In this document: piece after piece, positions 1 through 6,594 of the stretch
Numbering within the stretch: the stretch's first letter is position 1
Layout of the letters: each line of letters begins with the position of its first letter
Origin: Desulfobacter sp.
Lineage (GTDB): Bacteria; Desulfobacterota; Desulfobacteria; Desulfobacterales; Desulfobacteraceae
Length of the DNA: 7,549 nt
NCBI GenBank assembly: GCA_030145005.1
Contig: JAQYWJ010000102.1
Span: 1 to 7,549, forward strand
Direction: 5' to 3'
Notes under the pieces: generated by a model
The model's input: the letters and a program-made list of their open reading frames with translations, nothing else
Database searches by the model: none
Told to the model about the DNA's origin: nothing
Program-made: the position numbers and the translations under genes

Positions 1-426
1 CTTAAAGCCCTAAGGCTTAAAAGCGTATTGTCATTGACCCGCTCTTTTCTTTTTCACTGACCAATTTTCAAAGATCAAACCTTGCAAAAAAAATCTTCCC
101 GAAGAAAACTCAATTTGCTTGTCCCCTCGAGAAGACCGGCGAAATATGCCTGAAAATGACACGGCTGTCAAACAGTTTTTTATTTTTTTTTGACTATTCT
201 GAAAAAAATTTTTTTTTCCATATAATTTCAAACAATTAAACAAAATAATATTTTTTGTAAAAACCGATGAAATCACAGGTGTCTGGAAATATCAAAGGTT
301 TTTATGGCTGAATGCGCCTGTTAAAAAACTTTTTGAGACTATATTTTTTCGATTTCCTGTTTATGAATGGACACTGTTTACAATATTTATTATATGCTTT
401 TTGAATTCAACCTTGGGGATATTGTA
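1..426. other. AT-rich non-coding leader region
   Basis: I see no convincing gene in this stretch. It is strongly AT-rich, with T6-A-T9 at 176-191 and A7T9 at 202-217, which could bend DNA. A small imperfect stem (TTAAAGCC, CTAA, GGCTTAA) lies at 2-19, at the window edge. A perfect TATAAT occurs at 221-226, but the nearest good -35-like hexamer (TTGACT, 190-195) is 25 bases upstream, too far for a standard promoter. The region probably holds the end of an upstream transcript and the promoter of the PIN gene, but no element can be fixed with confidence. An open frame on the - strand here (276-31) has low-complexity composition and no recognisable domain. Confidence 0.5.
165..191 (+). terminator. 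Possible weak intrinsic terminator
   Basis: A 4-bp stem, CTGT (165-168) with ACAG (172-175) and loop CAA, is followed directly by T6-A-T9. The long T tract fits a Rho-independent terminator read on the + strand, for a gene lying left of the window. The stem is short, and T tracts are common in this AT-rich stretch, so this may be chance. Confidence 0.25.
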
Positions 427-972
427 ATGCACACAGTTTATATTGACGCCTCTTCTGCTATTCTTTTATATAAAACTGGGCTTTTCGTTCCGTGCTCCCA
501 ATATTTTTCTATGGTTATGGAGACCCATGTCTACAAAGAGGTTCGGGTGCCGGATCATCCTGGTGCCAAATTTTTTTTATCCATGGTTCAAAAAAACCGC
601 GTGAAGGTGTGCAGGGCTGATCCTGACCGTCAGGTCGATATAAACCTGTCTGAAAATTTGGATCTTGGCGAATTGCAGACCCTGGTGCTTTATTTCCAGA
701 ATGTCTGCCCGAATCAGCGCTCGTTTATTATTATAGACGATGCAAAAGGGGCCAGATTCTGTCTGAGGAGCAAGGTACCCTTTATCAATGCCCTGCTGGT
801 CCCAAAAATTTTTTGGTTTGCCGGCATATTGACCCAAAATGACTACCTTGATAAAACCGCCTTTGTTATTGAAAAAGGGCGGTACTCCAGAACTGTAATT
901 GAAAAGGCAAAGGCGTTGTCCTCATCGGACCTGGCCATGTTTATACCTAATGAAACCCGATCTTTATTCTGA
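427..972 (+). CDS. PIN-domain protein, DUF3368-like putative ribonuclease
   Basis: This is a 181-residue putative metal-dependent nuclease of the PIN fold. Acidic residues fall in the expected order: D7 in YIDASSAILLYK on the first strand, E38 in the THVYKEV helix, E82 in LDLGELQTL, and the D104-D105 pair in IIIDDAKGAR. The C-terminal part (VPFINALLVPKIFWFAGIL) matches the usual PIN/DUF3368 ending, in which a small residue pattern precedes a final helix. An in-frame ATG at 367 would add 20 residues with no family resemblance and no ribosome binding site. The ATG at 427 has GGGG at about 415-418 and puts the first acidic residue at the usual place, so it is preferred. No antitoxin gene is visible upstream, so a VapC-type toxin role is not supported. 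The 3' end overlaps the next gene by 23 bases, suggesting co-translation. The PIN fold is fairly sure; substrate and role are unknown. Confidence 0.75.
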   Translation: MHTVYIDASSAILLYKTGLFVPCSQYFSMVMETHVYKEVRVPDHPGAKFFLSMVQKNRVKVCRADPDRQVDINLSENLDLGELQTLVLYFQNVCPNQRSFIIIDDAKGARFCLRSKVPFINALLVPKIFWFAGILTQNDYLDKTAFVIEKGRYSRTVIEKAKALSSSDLAMFIPNETRSLF

Positions 973-1441
973 AAACAATTCTTGTGTGGATGCCAAAGCC
1001 TGGGAAAAAAAAGCAAGGGCCTTTGCCATCAGGTCACACAAACATCTTTGGGGCAAAAACAATGAAGACCCCTTATCTTTCCTGTATCTTAAGGGCTTAC
1101 ATCTTAATTTTATAAGCAAGATGTATCTTGGGTGGAATAAATTCGGTCACAACCGACCATGTGAAGGGTGGGGGCTTTCCGGCAAAGGCTCTTTTTTTAT
1201 TCCTTCCGGTATTGTCTTTCCCTATATTGTGGAAAAAAAAATTACCGGTATTTTTATTATTTCAATGGGAAATCCGGATGCCGACCCGGATTCTGAATTA
1301 ATCATCCCCGGCAGTTTTAAAGGACCCCTGATTTTAGGTCCTGATAATCGTGAAGTTAAAGATGCAACCGGCATCATGGAAGGTCTTAAAATATTCCAGA
1401 AAGATCCGGATGTGTTCCATGTTAATATTTCCCTTTACTAA
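950..1441 (+). CDS. Primase-like middle-domain protein lacking zinc finger and TOPRIM
   Basis: This 163-residue protein resembles the segment between the CHC2 zinc finger and the TOPRIM domain of phage/plasmid-type DNA primases. Family-like landmarks in order are WEKKARAF (18-25), FLYLKGL with a following LGWN (44-63), EGWGL (72-76), FFIPSGIVFPY (82-92), and IIPGSFKGPLILG (118-130), where such primases typically read as 'RGL...LGWNP...WGL...PRGIVIPW...PGSS.AP.VLG'. The metal-binding TOPRIM motifs that should follow are absent: the protein stops 33 residues after ILG, with only EG at 144-145 as a possible remnant. No cysteine-histidine zinc finger precedes it. ATG 950 lies inside the PIN gene and has no Shine-Dalgarno sequence, so translation is probably coupled; TTG 899 is an alternative start. 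It is either a truncated relic or a stand-alone module. Several A8/A9 and T7 runs lie in the frame. The family resemblance is recalled from motif memory, not from a search. Confidence 0.6.
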   Translation: MKPDLYSENNSCVDAKAWEKKARAFAIRSHKHLWGKNNEDPLSFLYLKGLHLNFISKMYLGWNKFGHNRPCEGWGLSGKGSFFIPSGIVFPYIVEKKITGIFIISMGNPDADPDSELIIPGSFKGPLILGPDNREVKDATGIMEGLKIFQKDPDVFHVNISLY

Positions 1442-1445
1442 AGAT

Positions 1446-1474
1446 TTGATTTTATCAGTTTAATAAAATCTGAT
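1446..1474 (+). promoter_or_regulatory. Candidate sigma-70-type promoter for alaC
   Basis: TTGATT (1446-1451) and TCTGAT (1469-1474) each match four of six consensus bases with an ideal 17-base spacer. A start near 1481 would leave a leader of about 47 bases containing the ribosome binding site. This is more plausible than the TTGATC/TATAAT pair at 1486-1513, whose transcript would start at or beyond the ribosome binding site. The call is based on consensus matching by eye. Confidence 0.25.
1448..1470 (+). terminator. AT-rich hairpin between primase-like gene and alaC
   Basis: A perfect 8-bp inverted repeat, GATTTTAT (1448-1455) and ATAAAATC (1463-1470), encloses a 7-base loop and begins six bases after the stop codon of the primase-like gene. 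The stem is almost all A-T, and only a broken T-rich stretch follows (to about 1487), so termination would be inefficient. It may instead lie at the promoter of alaC: TTGATT (1446-1451) and TCTGAT (1469-1474) are spaced by 17 bases and overlap the hairpin. Confidence 0.35.
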
Positions 1475-1514
1475 ATTCTCTTATTTTGATCTTATGTTTC
1501 AACCATTTATAATT

Positions 1515-1519
1515 AGGAG
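1515..1519 (+). promoter_or_regulatory. Ribosome binding site of alaC, decides GTG start
   Basis: AGGAG at 1515-1519 lies eight bases before GTG at 1528-1530. It supports this GTG as the start of the aminotransferase; the next in-frame ATG (1564) would remove conserved N-terminal sequence before LPPYLF. Confidence 0.75.
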
Positions 1520-1527
1520 TTTTTGAC

Positions 1528-2727
1528 GTGGAACAAGACAATATTATTCGGTTTGCATCCCGGATGGATTACCTGCCCCCTTACCTTTTCGGTATGATCA
1601 ATAAAATGAAAATGGATAAACGGCGGAATGGCGATGATGTCATTGACCTTGGTATGGGAAACCCAATGGACCCCACACCTGATGCGGTTATTGAGAAGTT
1701 GGTGAACGTTGCCAAGGATCCAAAATCCCACAGGTACCCGGAAAGTTCGGGACTTCCCAATTTAAAAAAAGAAATTGCCAAATATTATAATCGCCATTAC
1801 AACATTGATCTGGATGCGGACAAAGAAACCTACTTCACCATTGGCTCTAAAGAAGGGATTTCTCATTTGTGCCTGGCCATCATGGGTCCCGGGGACTGCG
1901 TTCTGGTTCCGGCACCGGCCTTTCCCATCCATATCTATGCCGCAGTGATCGCCGGTGCAAATGTTATGAGAATTCCCCTGGAACCTGAAAACGGCTTTCT
2001 GGACAGGATTATTACAGTGTGTGAATCCTGTTACCCCAGCCCAAAGGTTCTTATGCTCAATTACCCCCACAATCCCACCGGCGTTGTAACGGATAAGGCT
2101 TTTTTCAAAGAGATTGTAAAGCTTGCCAAGCGATTTAAATTCATGGTTATCAATGACTTTGCCTACGGCAAAATAACCTATGACGGATATGTTGCCCCAA
2201 GTTTCCTGGAAATTGAGGGCGCCAAAGATGTCGGTGTTGAATTTGGGTCCTTTTCCAAATCATACAATATGGCCGGCTGGCGCATTGGATATTGCGTTGG
2301 TAATGAAAAAATTGTCGAGGCACTTGGAAAAATTAAAGGCTATTTTGATTATGGTATCTTTTCTGCCATCCAGGTGGCAGGTATTATTGCGCTCCGGGAC
2401 TGTGATGATACCATTCCCGAACTGGCAAAAATATATGAAAACCGTCGGGATGTACTTTGTTCAGGTCTTGAACGAATCGGATGGGATATAGAAAGACCAA
2501 AGGCCGGTATGTTTGTATGGGCAAAAATCCCTGAACCGTTTAATAAAATGGGTTCCATGGAGTTTGCCATCCAGCTGATGAACAATGGAAATGTGGCAGT
2601 GGCACCAGGAGCCGGTTTCTCCGAAGAGGGAGAAGGGTATCTTCGTCTGGCCCTGGTTGAAAATGAAGAACGCCTGCGCCAGGCTGTCCGGCAGATGAAA
2701 AAAGCCATGGACCAGATGAAAATTTAA
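1528..2727 (+). CDS. alaC: Alanine aminotransferase, AlaC type (PLP fold type I)
   Basis: This is a 399-residue cytosolic class I/II aminotransferase predicted to interconvert pyruvate plus glutamate and alanine plus 2-oxoglutarate, using pyridoxal phosphate. It aligns throughout with E. coli AlaC (about 412 residues): LPPYLF near the N-terminus, MGNPMDPTP, TIGSKEGISHL, the AFPIHIYAAVIAGA segment, and the diagnostic SKSYNMAGWRIG block. Visible active-site residues are N182 in HNPTG, D210 and Y213 in NDFAY (cofactor contacts), K244 (Schiff-base lysine), R252 (phosphate), and R373 in YLRLALVEN, the expected substrate-carboxylate arginine. The GTG start has a good AGGAG eight bases upstream. The gene stands 86 bases after the primase-like gene, has its own candidate promoter, and converges with the glnE unit, so it is probably a single-gene transcript. 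Related members of this family act on LL-diaminopimelate or aspartate, but the AlaC-like resemblance is clearly stronger. Complete and apparently intact. Confidence 0.9.
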   Translation: MEQDNIIRFASRMDYLPPYLFGMINKMKMDKRRNGDDVIDLGMGNPMDPTPDAVIEKLVNVAKDPKSHRYPESSGLPNLKKEIAKYYNRHYNIDLDADKETYFTIGSKEGISHLCLAIMGPGDCVLVPAPAFPIHIYAAVIAGANVMRIPLEPENGFLDRIITVCESCYPSPKVLMLNYPHNPTGVVTDKAFFKEIVKLAKRFKFMVINDFAYGKITYDGYVAPSFLEIEGAKDVGVEFGSFSKSYNMAGWRIGYCVGNEKIVEALGKIKGYFDYGIFSAIQVAGIIALRDCDDTIPELAKIYENRRDVLCSGLERIGWDIERPKAGMFVWAKIPEPFNKMGSMEFAIQLMNNGNVAVAPGAGFSEEGEGYLRLALVENEERLRQAVRQMKKAMDQMKI

Positions 2728-2753
2728 GGGACAAAGGTGACGTGACAGCCTGA

Positions 2754-2870
2754 ATGTTTCCGGTCAAAATGCCGGACAAATATCAGGAAATAAACCTCGC
2801 CCTGGATACCGATAAAATGAAGATCGGTCTCCAGGGCAGCATTATAATCGGTGCGGGCATCACCGAATAG
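2754..2870 (+). CDS. Doubtful 38-residue open frame
   Basis: A short frame starting at ATG 2754 (alternative ATG 2769) and ending at TAG 2868-2870 fills most of the gap between alaC and ykgJ. The peptide reads plausibly as protein (includes EINLALDTD and GSIIIGAGITE), but no Shine-Dalgarno sequence is at a suitable distance: the closest purine-rich match, AAAGG, is more than 14 bases upstream. The frame also runs through the strong hairpin at 2799-2837. I recognise no family. It is more likely chance or a relic than a working gene. Confidence 0.15.
   Translation: MFPVKMPDKYQEINLALDTDKMKIGLQGSIIIGAGITE
2799..2837. terminator. Hairpin terminator between convergent alaC and ykgJ
   Basis: GCCCTGGA (2799-2806) pairs with TCCAGGGC (2830-2837), and ACCGAT (2808-2813) pairs with ATCGGT (2823-2828), giving 14 pairs with one T/C mismatch and a 9-base loop. 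It sits 71 bases after the alaC stop and 43 bases after the ykgJ stop in the opposite direction. No T tract follows on the + strand. On the - strand the stem is followed by GAGGTTTATTTCC, a weak T-rich stretch, so it fits slightly better as the end of the glnE-ykgJ transcript. It may serve both directions. Confidence 0.6.
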
Positions 2871-2880
2871 TATTCCCGGC

Positions 2881-3660
2881 TCAGGCGCGTTCCTCTAACG
2901 GCCCTTCACTAAACAAAAACCTTTCGATCCAGGAAAGCCCAAGCATGAGTAGCTCCAGGTCATCTTGTTTCACCGCGTCCAGCTGCTGCTGTGGGACAAC
3001 ATAACGCGATAGAAAACTGCTTTCAAAAACAAAGCGGCGGAAGGTATCCATGTTGTAACTGGCCATGAAGGCCATTTTCATGGGCGGACTGTTGAAATCA
3101 ATGTTCTGGGAACTGAAGGAATTGGCCTGGAAGCGGGCGGCAATGCGGGCCCAGCAACTGTTGGGTTCGTTATACGCTTCCATCTCCTGATCCGCCATCC
3201 ATGCTTTGGCAGTCCAGACTTGATCTTCACCATGTCCTTTGCAGTAATCATGGTGCATGACATAGTACTGCATTCGCATGCTGCCGTCGGCATCACCATA
3301 AATGGCCGGTTCCAGGGGATAGGCCCGGCAGGAGTAGGGTCTGTCCGAATAAATCGTGCACCCCTTTTCTGTCAGAAAGGTGCAGGGGTTTCCCTGCCGG
3401 TCACTCATTTTCAGCATCACATTGGGAAAGGTGGGCATGTCGCGGATGGCTGTTGTGGTATGGGCAACCAAAAACTCTTCCGAGGTCATGTTAAGGTTCT
3501 GCTTCATGCGCACAATGTCATAGGGATAAAGATACATATCAGCATTGTGGCAGCAACGGGTAAAGCAGGACACACCGTCGTGACAGGCAAATTTGAAGGT
3601 GCCGTTGCCAAGTAATTCACGATTTGCGGTACGGTCCATGGTGTTCTTAGGTGTTGTCAT
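2881..3660 (-). CDS. YkgJ-family cysteine-cluster protein (CxxCxxCC domain)
   Basis: This 259-residue soluble protein belongs to the YkgJ/UPF0153 group, whose cysteines are thought to bind zinc or iron; the biochemical role is not established. The family pattern is clear: C26, C32 and the C36-C37 pair (C-x5-C-x3-CC); then LYPYDIVRMKQNLNMTSEEFL, which matches the family's 'P.DI.RL...L.....EF' segment; then C93, C101 and C111 in PCTFLTEKGC and RPYSCRAYPLEP. Two further cysteines, C140 and C169, lie outside the core. There is no signal peptide or membrane segment. The last 80 residues are an extension I do not recognise. It begins 21 bases after the glnE stop, with GGAAA about eight bases before the ATG, so it is probably the last gene of the glnE transcript. 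Intact and of normal length for the longer members of the group. Confidence 0.85.
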   Translation of the reverse strand: MTTPKNTMDRTANRELLGNGTFKFACHDGVSCFTRCCHNADMYLYPYDIVRMKQNLNMTSEEFLVAHTTTAIRDMPTFPNVMLKMSDRQGNPCTFLTEKGCTIYSDRPYSCRAYPLEPAIYGDADGSMRMQYYVMHHDYCKGHGEDQVWTAKAWMADQEMEAYNEPNSCWARIAARFQANSFSSQNIDFNSPPMKMAFMASYNMDTFRRFVFESSFLSRYVVPQQQLDAVKQDDLELLMLGLSWIERFLFSEGPLEERA

Positions 3661-3681
3661 GTTTGTATTTCCAATGTTTAA

Positions 3682-6579
3682 TTAGTTCGACATAAAGGCA
3701 GCATCATAAATTTGCGCCACTCTGGCAGCCTGCTCAATGAACAGGTCCTCATCAACATCAGCGGACCGCTCCTGGAGGGTAAGCCGGTGCATGGTCTTTC
3801 GCATGGCTACATAGGCGTTTTGGAGAATGCCGCTCTTCTCACCGGATATTAATTCATCCACACTCAGGGCCTGGAGCAGGCGGATATTATCCGTCCATTC
3901 CACAACGTCGGGATGATCACAGGCATGGCGCAGCACAAGATATTGAACAAGGAATTCAATATCCACAATCCCCCCCCGGCCCTGCTTGAGATTAAATAGT
4001 CCGGGTTCGTACTTTAACCGCTGGATCCGCATTCTTTCACGCATCTGCCCAACTTCGTTTTTCAATATTGAATCATCGCGCTCACGGGTCAGAATCTTTT
4101 TGCGAATGATATCAAAGCGTTTGAACAATGCCGGATCACCGGCCACGGGGCGGGCCCGGATCAGGGCCTGGTGCTCAAATGTCCAGGCCTGATTTTTCAG
4201 GTAATCCTCATACGCCTGGATATGAGTGATAATGGTGCCTGAATCCCCGCCGGGACGAAGCCGCATATCCGCGCCGTAGAGGGTGCCGGCCGGGGTATGC
4301 ATGGTCAGGGCATGGATAATGCGCTGGCCAAGATTGGAATAAAAACGGCCGATGTCGATGGAACGTTCTGTTCCGCTGGTATATCCGGATTCAGCATCAA
4401 AAATAAAAACCAGATCCAGATCGGATTTATATCCCATTTCAAGGCCGCCCACCTTGCCGTAGGCAATGACAATAAACCCGCACCCTTCAATGCCTTTGCC
4501 TTCCATACCTTTAGGATACCCGTATTTTTCGGTAACAATCTGCCATGCTGACGCCACCACCTGGTTAAGAATGGTTTCAGCAATCCAGGTCAGATGATCA
4601 CTGACCTTCATCAGCGGGAAATTACCTGATACATCTGCCGCAGCCACCCTGAGCGTATTAATCTGCCGAAAAATATTAAGTTCTTCCAGCAGGTGCTCCA
4701 GATCCCCTTTTGGGACCCGGGCCATACTACGTTCAATTTCCCGTTCAAGCATATCCCGTTTGGGCGGCGAGTACAGGGTGACCGGATCCATCAGTTCATC
4801 TAAAAGAACGGGGTGCCGGCTTAAAAATGAAATAATCCATGGGCTTTTGCGGGCAAGAACGATCAGGTTATCCAGTGCACCTTTATTTTCAATGAGCAAA
4901 GACAGGTAACAGGTTCGCCGCTCAATGGTCGCCACCAGATCAATGAGTTTGGCCATTACCTCGTCTGAATCCGGGTGCTCACCCACTTTTTTAATCAGAT
5001 GGGGCAAAAGCTGGGACAATTTATTTCGTCCGGTCTGGGAAAGCTGGCGGGTGTGGGGATGCGCTGCCAGAGCCTTGAGAAGCCGCACCACAGATCCTGT
5101 ATCCCGGTAACCGGATATAGAAAAATCCTCACCATGAAACTGGGGATCTGTGATACTGTCCCATATCTGTTTCAATTCCTCGCTGCTGCTGTCTTTGTCT
5201 TCGTCATCGGCTTGTACCAGAAGCCTGGAAAAATGTTTGTGCACAACACCTTGAATCCTGGACAGCTCCGCATAAAAAGCGTCTTCATGATCATATCCCA
5301 TGGACAGGGCAAGGATCTGTCGCTGAACCGGATCTTCAGGGATGTCGTGGGTCTGCCGGTCCTGATACGCCTGGAGCCTGTTTTCCACAAGCCGAAGAAA
5401 ATGATAGGCGTCGTTGAGTTCATCACGCACTTTTTTATCTATCAACTTTTTTTCCACTAACGTGTCCAACACCAACAATATGGGCCTGGCCTGAAGTGCC
5501 GGTTCCACCCCGCCTCTGATGAGCTGAAAAAGCTGACCGAAAAATTCAATTTCCCTGATACCGCCGGCCCCTATCTTGATATTGTGTTTCAGTTTGGCGT
5601 TTTTCACCTGCAGTGTTATGCGCTGTTTCATGTCCCTGAAGGAATCAAAGGAGCCGTAATCCAGATATCTGCGGAAAATAAAGGGTTTCAGGGCTTGAAT
5701 AATTGTGTTACCCGCTGCAATATCCCCTGCCACCGGACTTGCCTTGATCATGGCATAGCGTTCCCATTCCCGGCCCTGGGACTGGTAATAATGTTCAAAC
5801 GCCTCCGCATCCATGACAAGGGGCCCGCTGTCCCCGAACGGACGCAGGCGGGTATCCACCCGGTAAAAATGAGTGCCGTTACCCATTGAAAACAGCTTGA
5901 TGAATTCTCGACACAGTTTTGTGAAAAATTCATCATTGGATATGGATCTGTCTCCATCGGTCTGACCCGAATCGGGATATACAAAAATAAGATCAATATC
6001 CGAAGAAAAATTCAACTCGCCGGCCCCAAGCTTACCCATGCCCAGTACCACAATGTTCTGGGCATGGCCGTTGCTGTCCTTGGGGGTTCCCCATTTTTGG
6101 GTCAAAACGGGATACAGTTGTTCAAAGCCAAAGGAGATGCAGGCACAGGCAAGATCGGACAGATCCGCCATGGTTTCGGATAATGGTGCCGCACCTGTAA
6201 GATCCCGCCAGGCAATACGAATGATTTCATACACCTTGAATTCAAGAAACCGGGCTCTAAACCCTGCGCTATCCGGACTCTCCCCGATAAAATCCCCAAG
6301 CTTCTTTTTGATGTCACCCGGGGCATAGGATGTGTCAAGATCACCGCTTTTACCAAGCCGGTCAAGTATCAAGGGGTTTGCTGTAATATGTTCAGCGGTA
6401 AAAGGGCTGAACAGCATCACCCGGGTAAAATCCAGGGCAGTGACAGGCAACCGGCTGATATCCTGTATATCCCCGGCGGAAAAATAATCTTGGATCCGCC
6501 GCTGCAAGGCCTGGTAAAGGGATTGGGGAAGTGCGGGAAAAACAGGGGATATTAACTGTTCTATGGCTTCTTGGGTCAT
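3682..6579 (-). CDS. glnE: Glutamine synthetase adenylyltransferase/deadenylylase
   Basis: This 965-residue bifunctional enzyme (E. coli GlnE is about 946) attaches AMP to, and removes it from, a tyrosine of glutamine synthetase, tuning ammonia assimilation under control of PII protein and glutamine. Both nucleotidyltransferase halves are present. The N-terminal deadenylylase has GMGKLGAGELNFSSDIDL at 180-197 with metal-binding D194 and D196, followed by VDTRLRPFGDSGPL and GAGGIREIEFF (337-347). The C-terminal adenylyltransferase has YGKVGGLEMGYKSDLDL at 707-723 with D720 and D722, then DMRLRPGGDSG and GRGGIVDIEFLVQY (867-880). Helical regions after each half (VENRLQAYQDRQTHDIP; HRLTLQERSADVDED) match the regulatory and linker parts of the family. 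The ATG at 6579 follows the upstream stop by 15 bases, with only a weak GAAAG as ribosome binding site, suggesting coupling. Both active sites look intact. An unusual G8 run encodes the conserved GRGG motif (C8 on the + strand at 3970-3977). Confidence 0.97.
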   Translation of the reverse strand: MTQEAIEQLISPVFPALPQSLYQALQRRIQDYFSAGDIQDISRLPVTALDFTRVMLFSPFTAEHITANPLILDRLGKSGDLDTSYAPGDIKKKLGDFIGESPDSAGFRARFLEFKVYEIIRIAWRDLTGAAPLSETMADLSDLACACISFGFEQLYPVLTQKWGTPKDSNGHAQNIVVLGMGKLGAGELNFSSDIDLIFVYPDSGQTDGDRSISNDEFFTKLCREFIKLFSMGNGTHFYRVDTRLRPFGDSGPLVMDAEAFEHYYQSQGREWERYAMIKASPVAGDIAAGNTIIQALKPFIFRRYLDYGSFDSFRDMKQRITLQVKNAKLKHNIKIGAGGIREIEFFGQLFQLIRGGVEPALQARPILLVLDTLVEKKLIDKKVRDELNDAYHFLRLVENRLQAYQDRQTHDIPEDPVQRQILALSMGYDHEDAFYAELSRIQGVVHKHFSRLLVQADDEDKDSSSEELKQIWDSITDPQFHGEDFSISGYRDTGSVVRLLKALAAHPHTRQLSQTGRNKLSQLLPHLIKKVGEHPDSDEVMAKLIDLVATIERRTCYLSLLIENKGALDNLIVLARKSPWIISFLSRHPVLLDELMDPVTLYSPPKRDMLEREIERSMARVPKGDLEHLLEELNIFRQINTLRVAAADVSGNFPLMKVSDHLTWIAETILNQVVASAWQIVTEKYGYPKGMEGKGIEGCGFIVIAYGKVGGLEMGYKSDLDLVFIFDAESGYTSGTERSIDIGRFYSNLGQRIIHALTMHTPAGTLYGADMRLRPGGDSGTIITHIQAYEDYLKNQAWTFEHQALIRARPVAGDPALFKRFDIIRKKILTRERDDSILKNEVGQMRERMRIQRLKYEPGLFNLKQGRGGIVDIEFLVQYLVLRHACDHPDVVEWTDNIRLLQALSVDELISGEKSGILQNAYVAMRKTMHRLTLQERSADVDEDLFIEQAARVAQIYDAAFMSN

Positions 6580-6594
6580 GGCATAACTTTCATG

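Noticed and set aside
86..105. TCTT/AAGA stem followed by T8 on the - strand, a terminator-like shape
   Set aside because: Only four pairs, and no - strand gene ends nearby that it could serve.
31..276. 81-codon open frame on the - strand
   Set aside because: Lysine/phenylalanine-rich, low-complexity N-terminal half translated from A/T tracts, no domain, no matching neighbour on that strand.
367..426. Longer start for the PIN gene at ATG 367
   Set aside because: No ribosome binding site, and the extra 20 residues do not resemble PIN N-termini; the first acidic residue is correctly placed from ATG 427.
899..949. TTG start extending the primase-like gene by 17 residues
   Set aside because: The added residues are basic, unlike the family, and antisense to nothing useful; no clear ribosome site. 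ATG 950 is simpler, though TTG cannot be excluded.
427..972. VapC-type toxin of a toxin-antitoxin pair
   Set aside because: No small antitoxin-like gene precedes it, and the following gene resembles a primase segment, not an antitoxin.
1486..1513. TTGATC-16-TATAAT as the main alaC promoter
   Set aside because: Transcription would begin at or beyond the AGGAG ribosome site, leaving alaC without it.
3986..6328. Several + strand open frames of 60-160 codons opposite glnE
   Set aside because: They are antisense shadows of a conserved full-length GlnE; none shows domains or ribosome sites.
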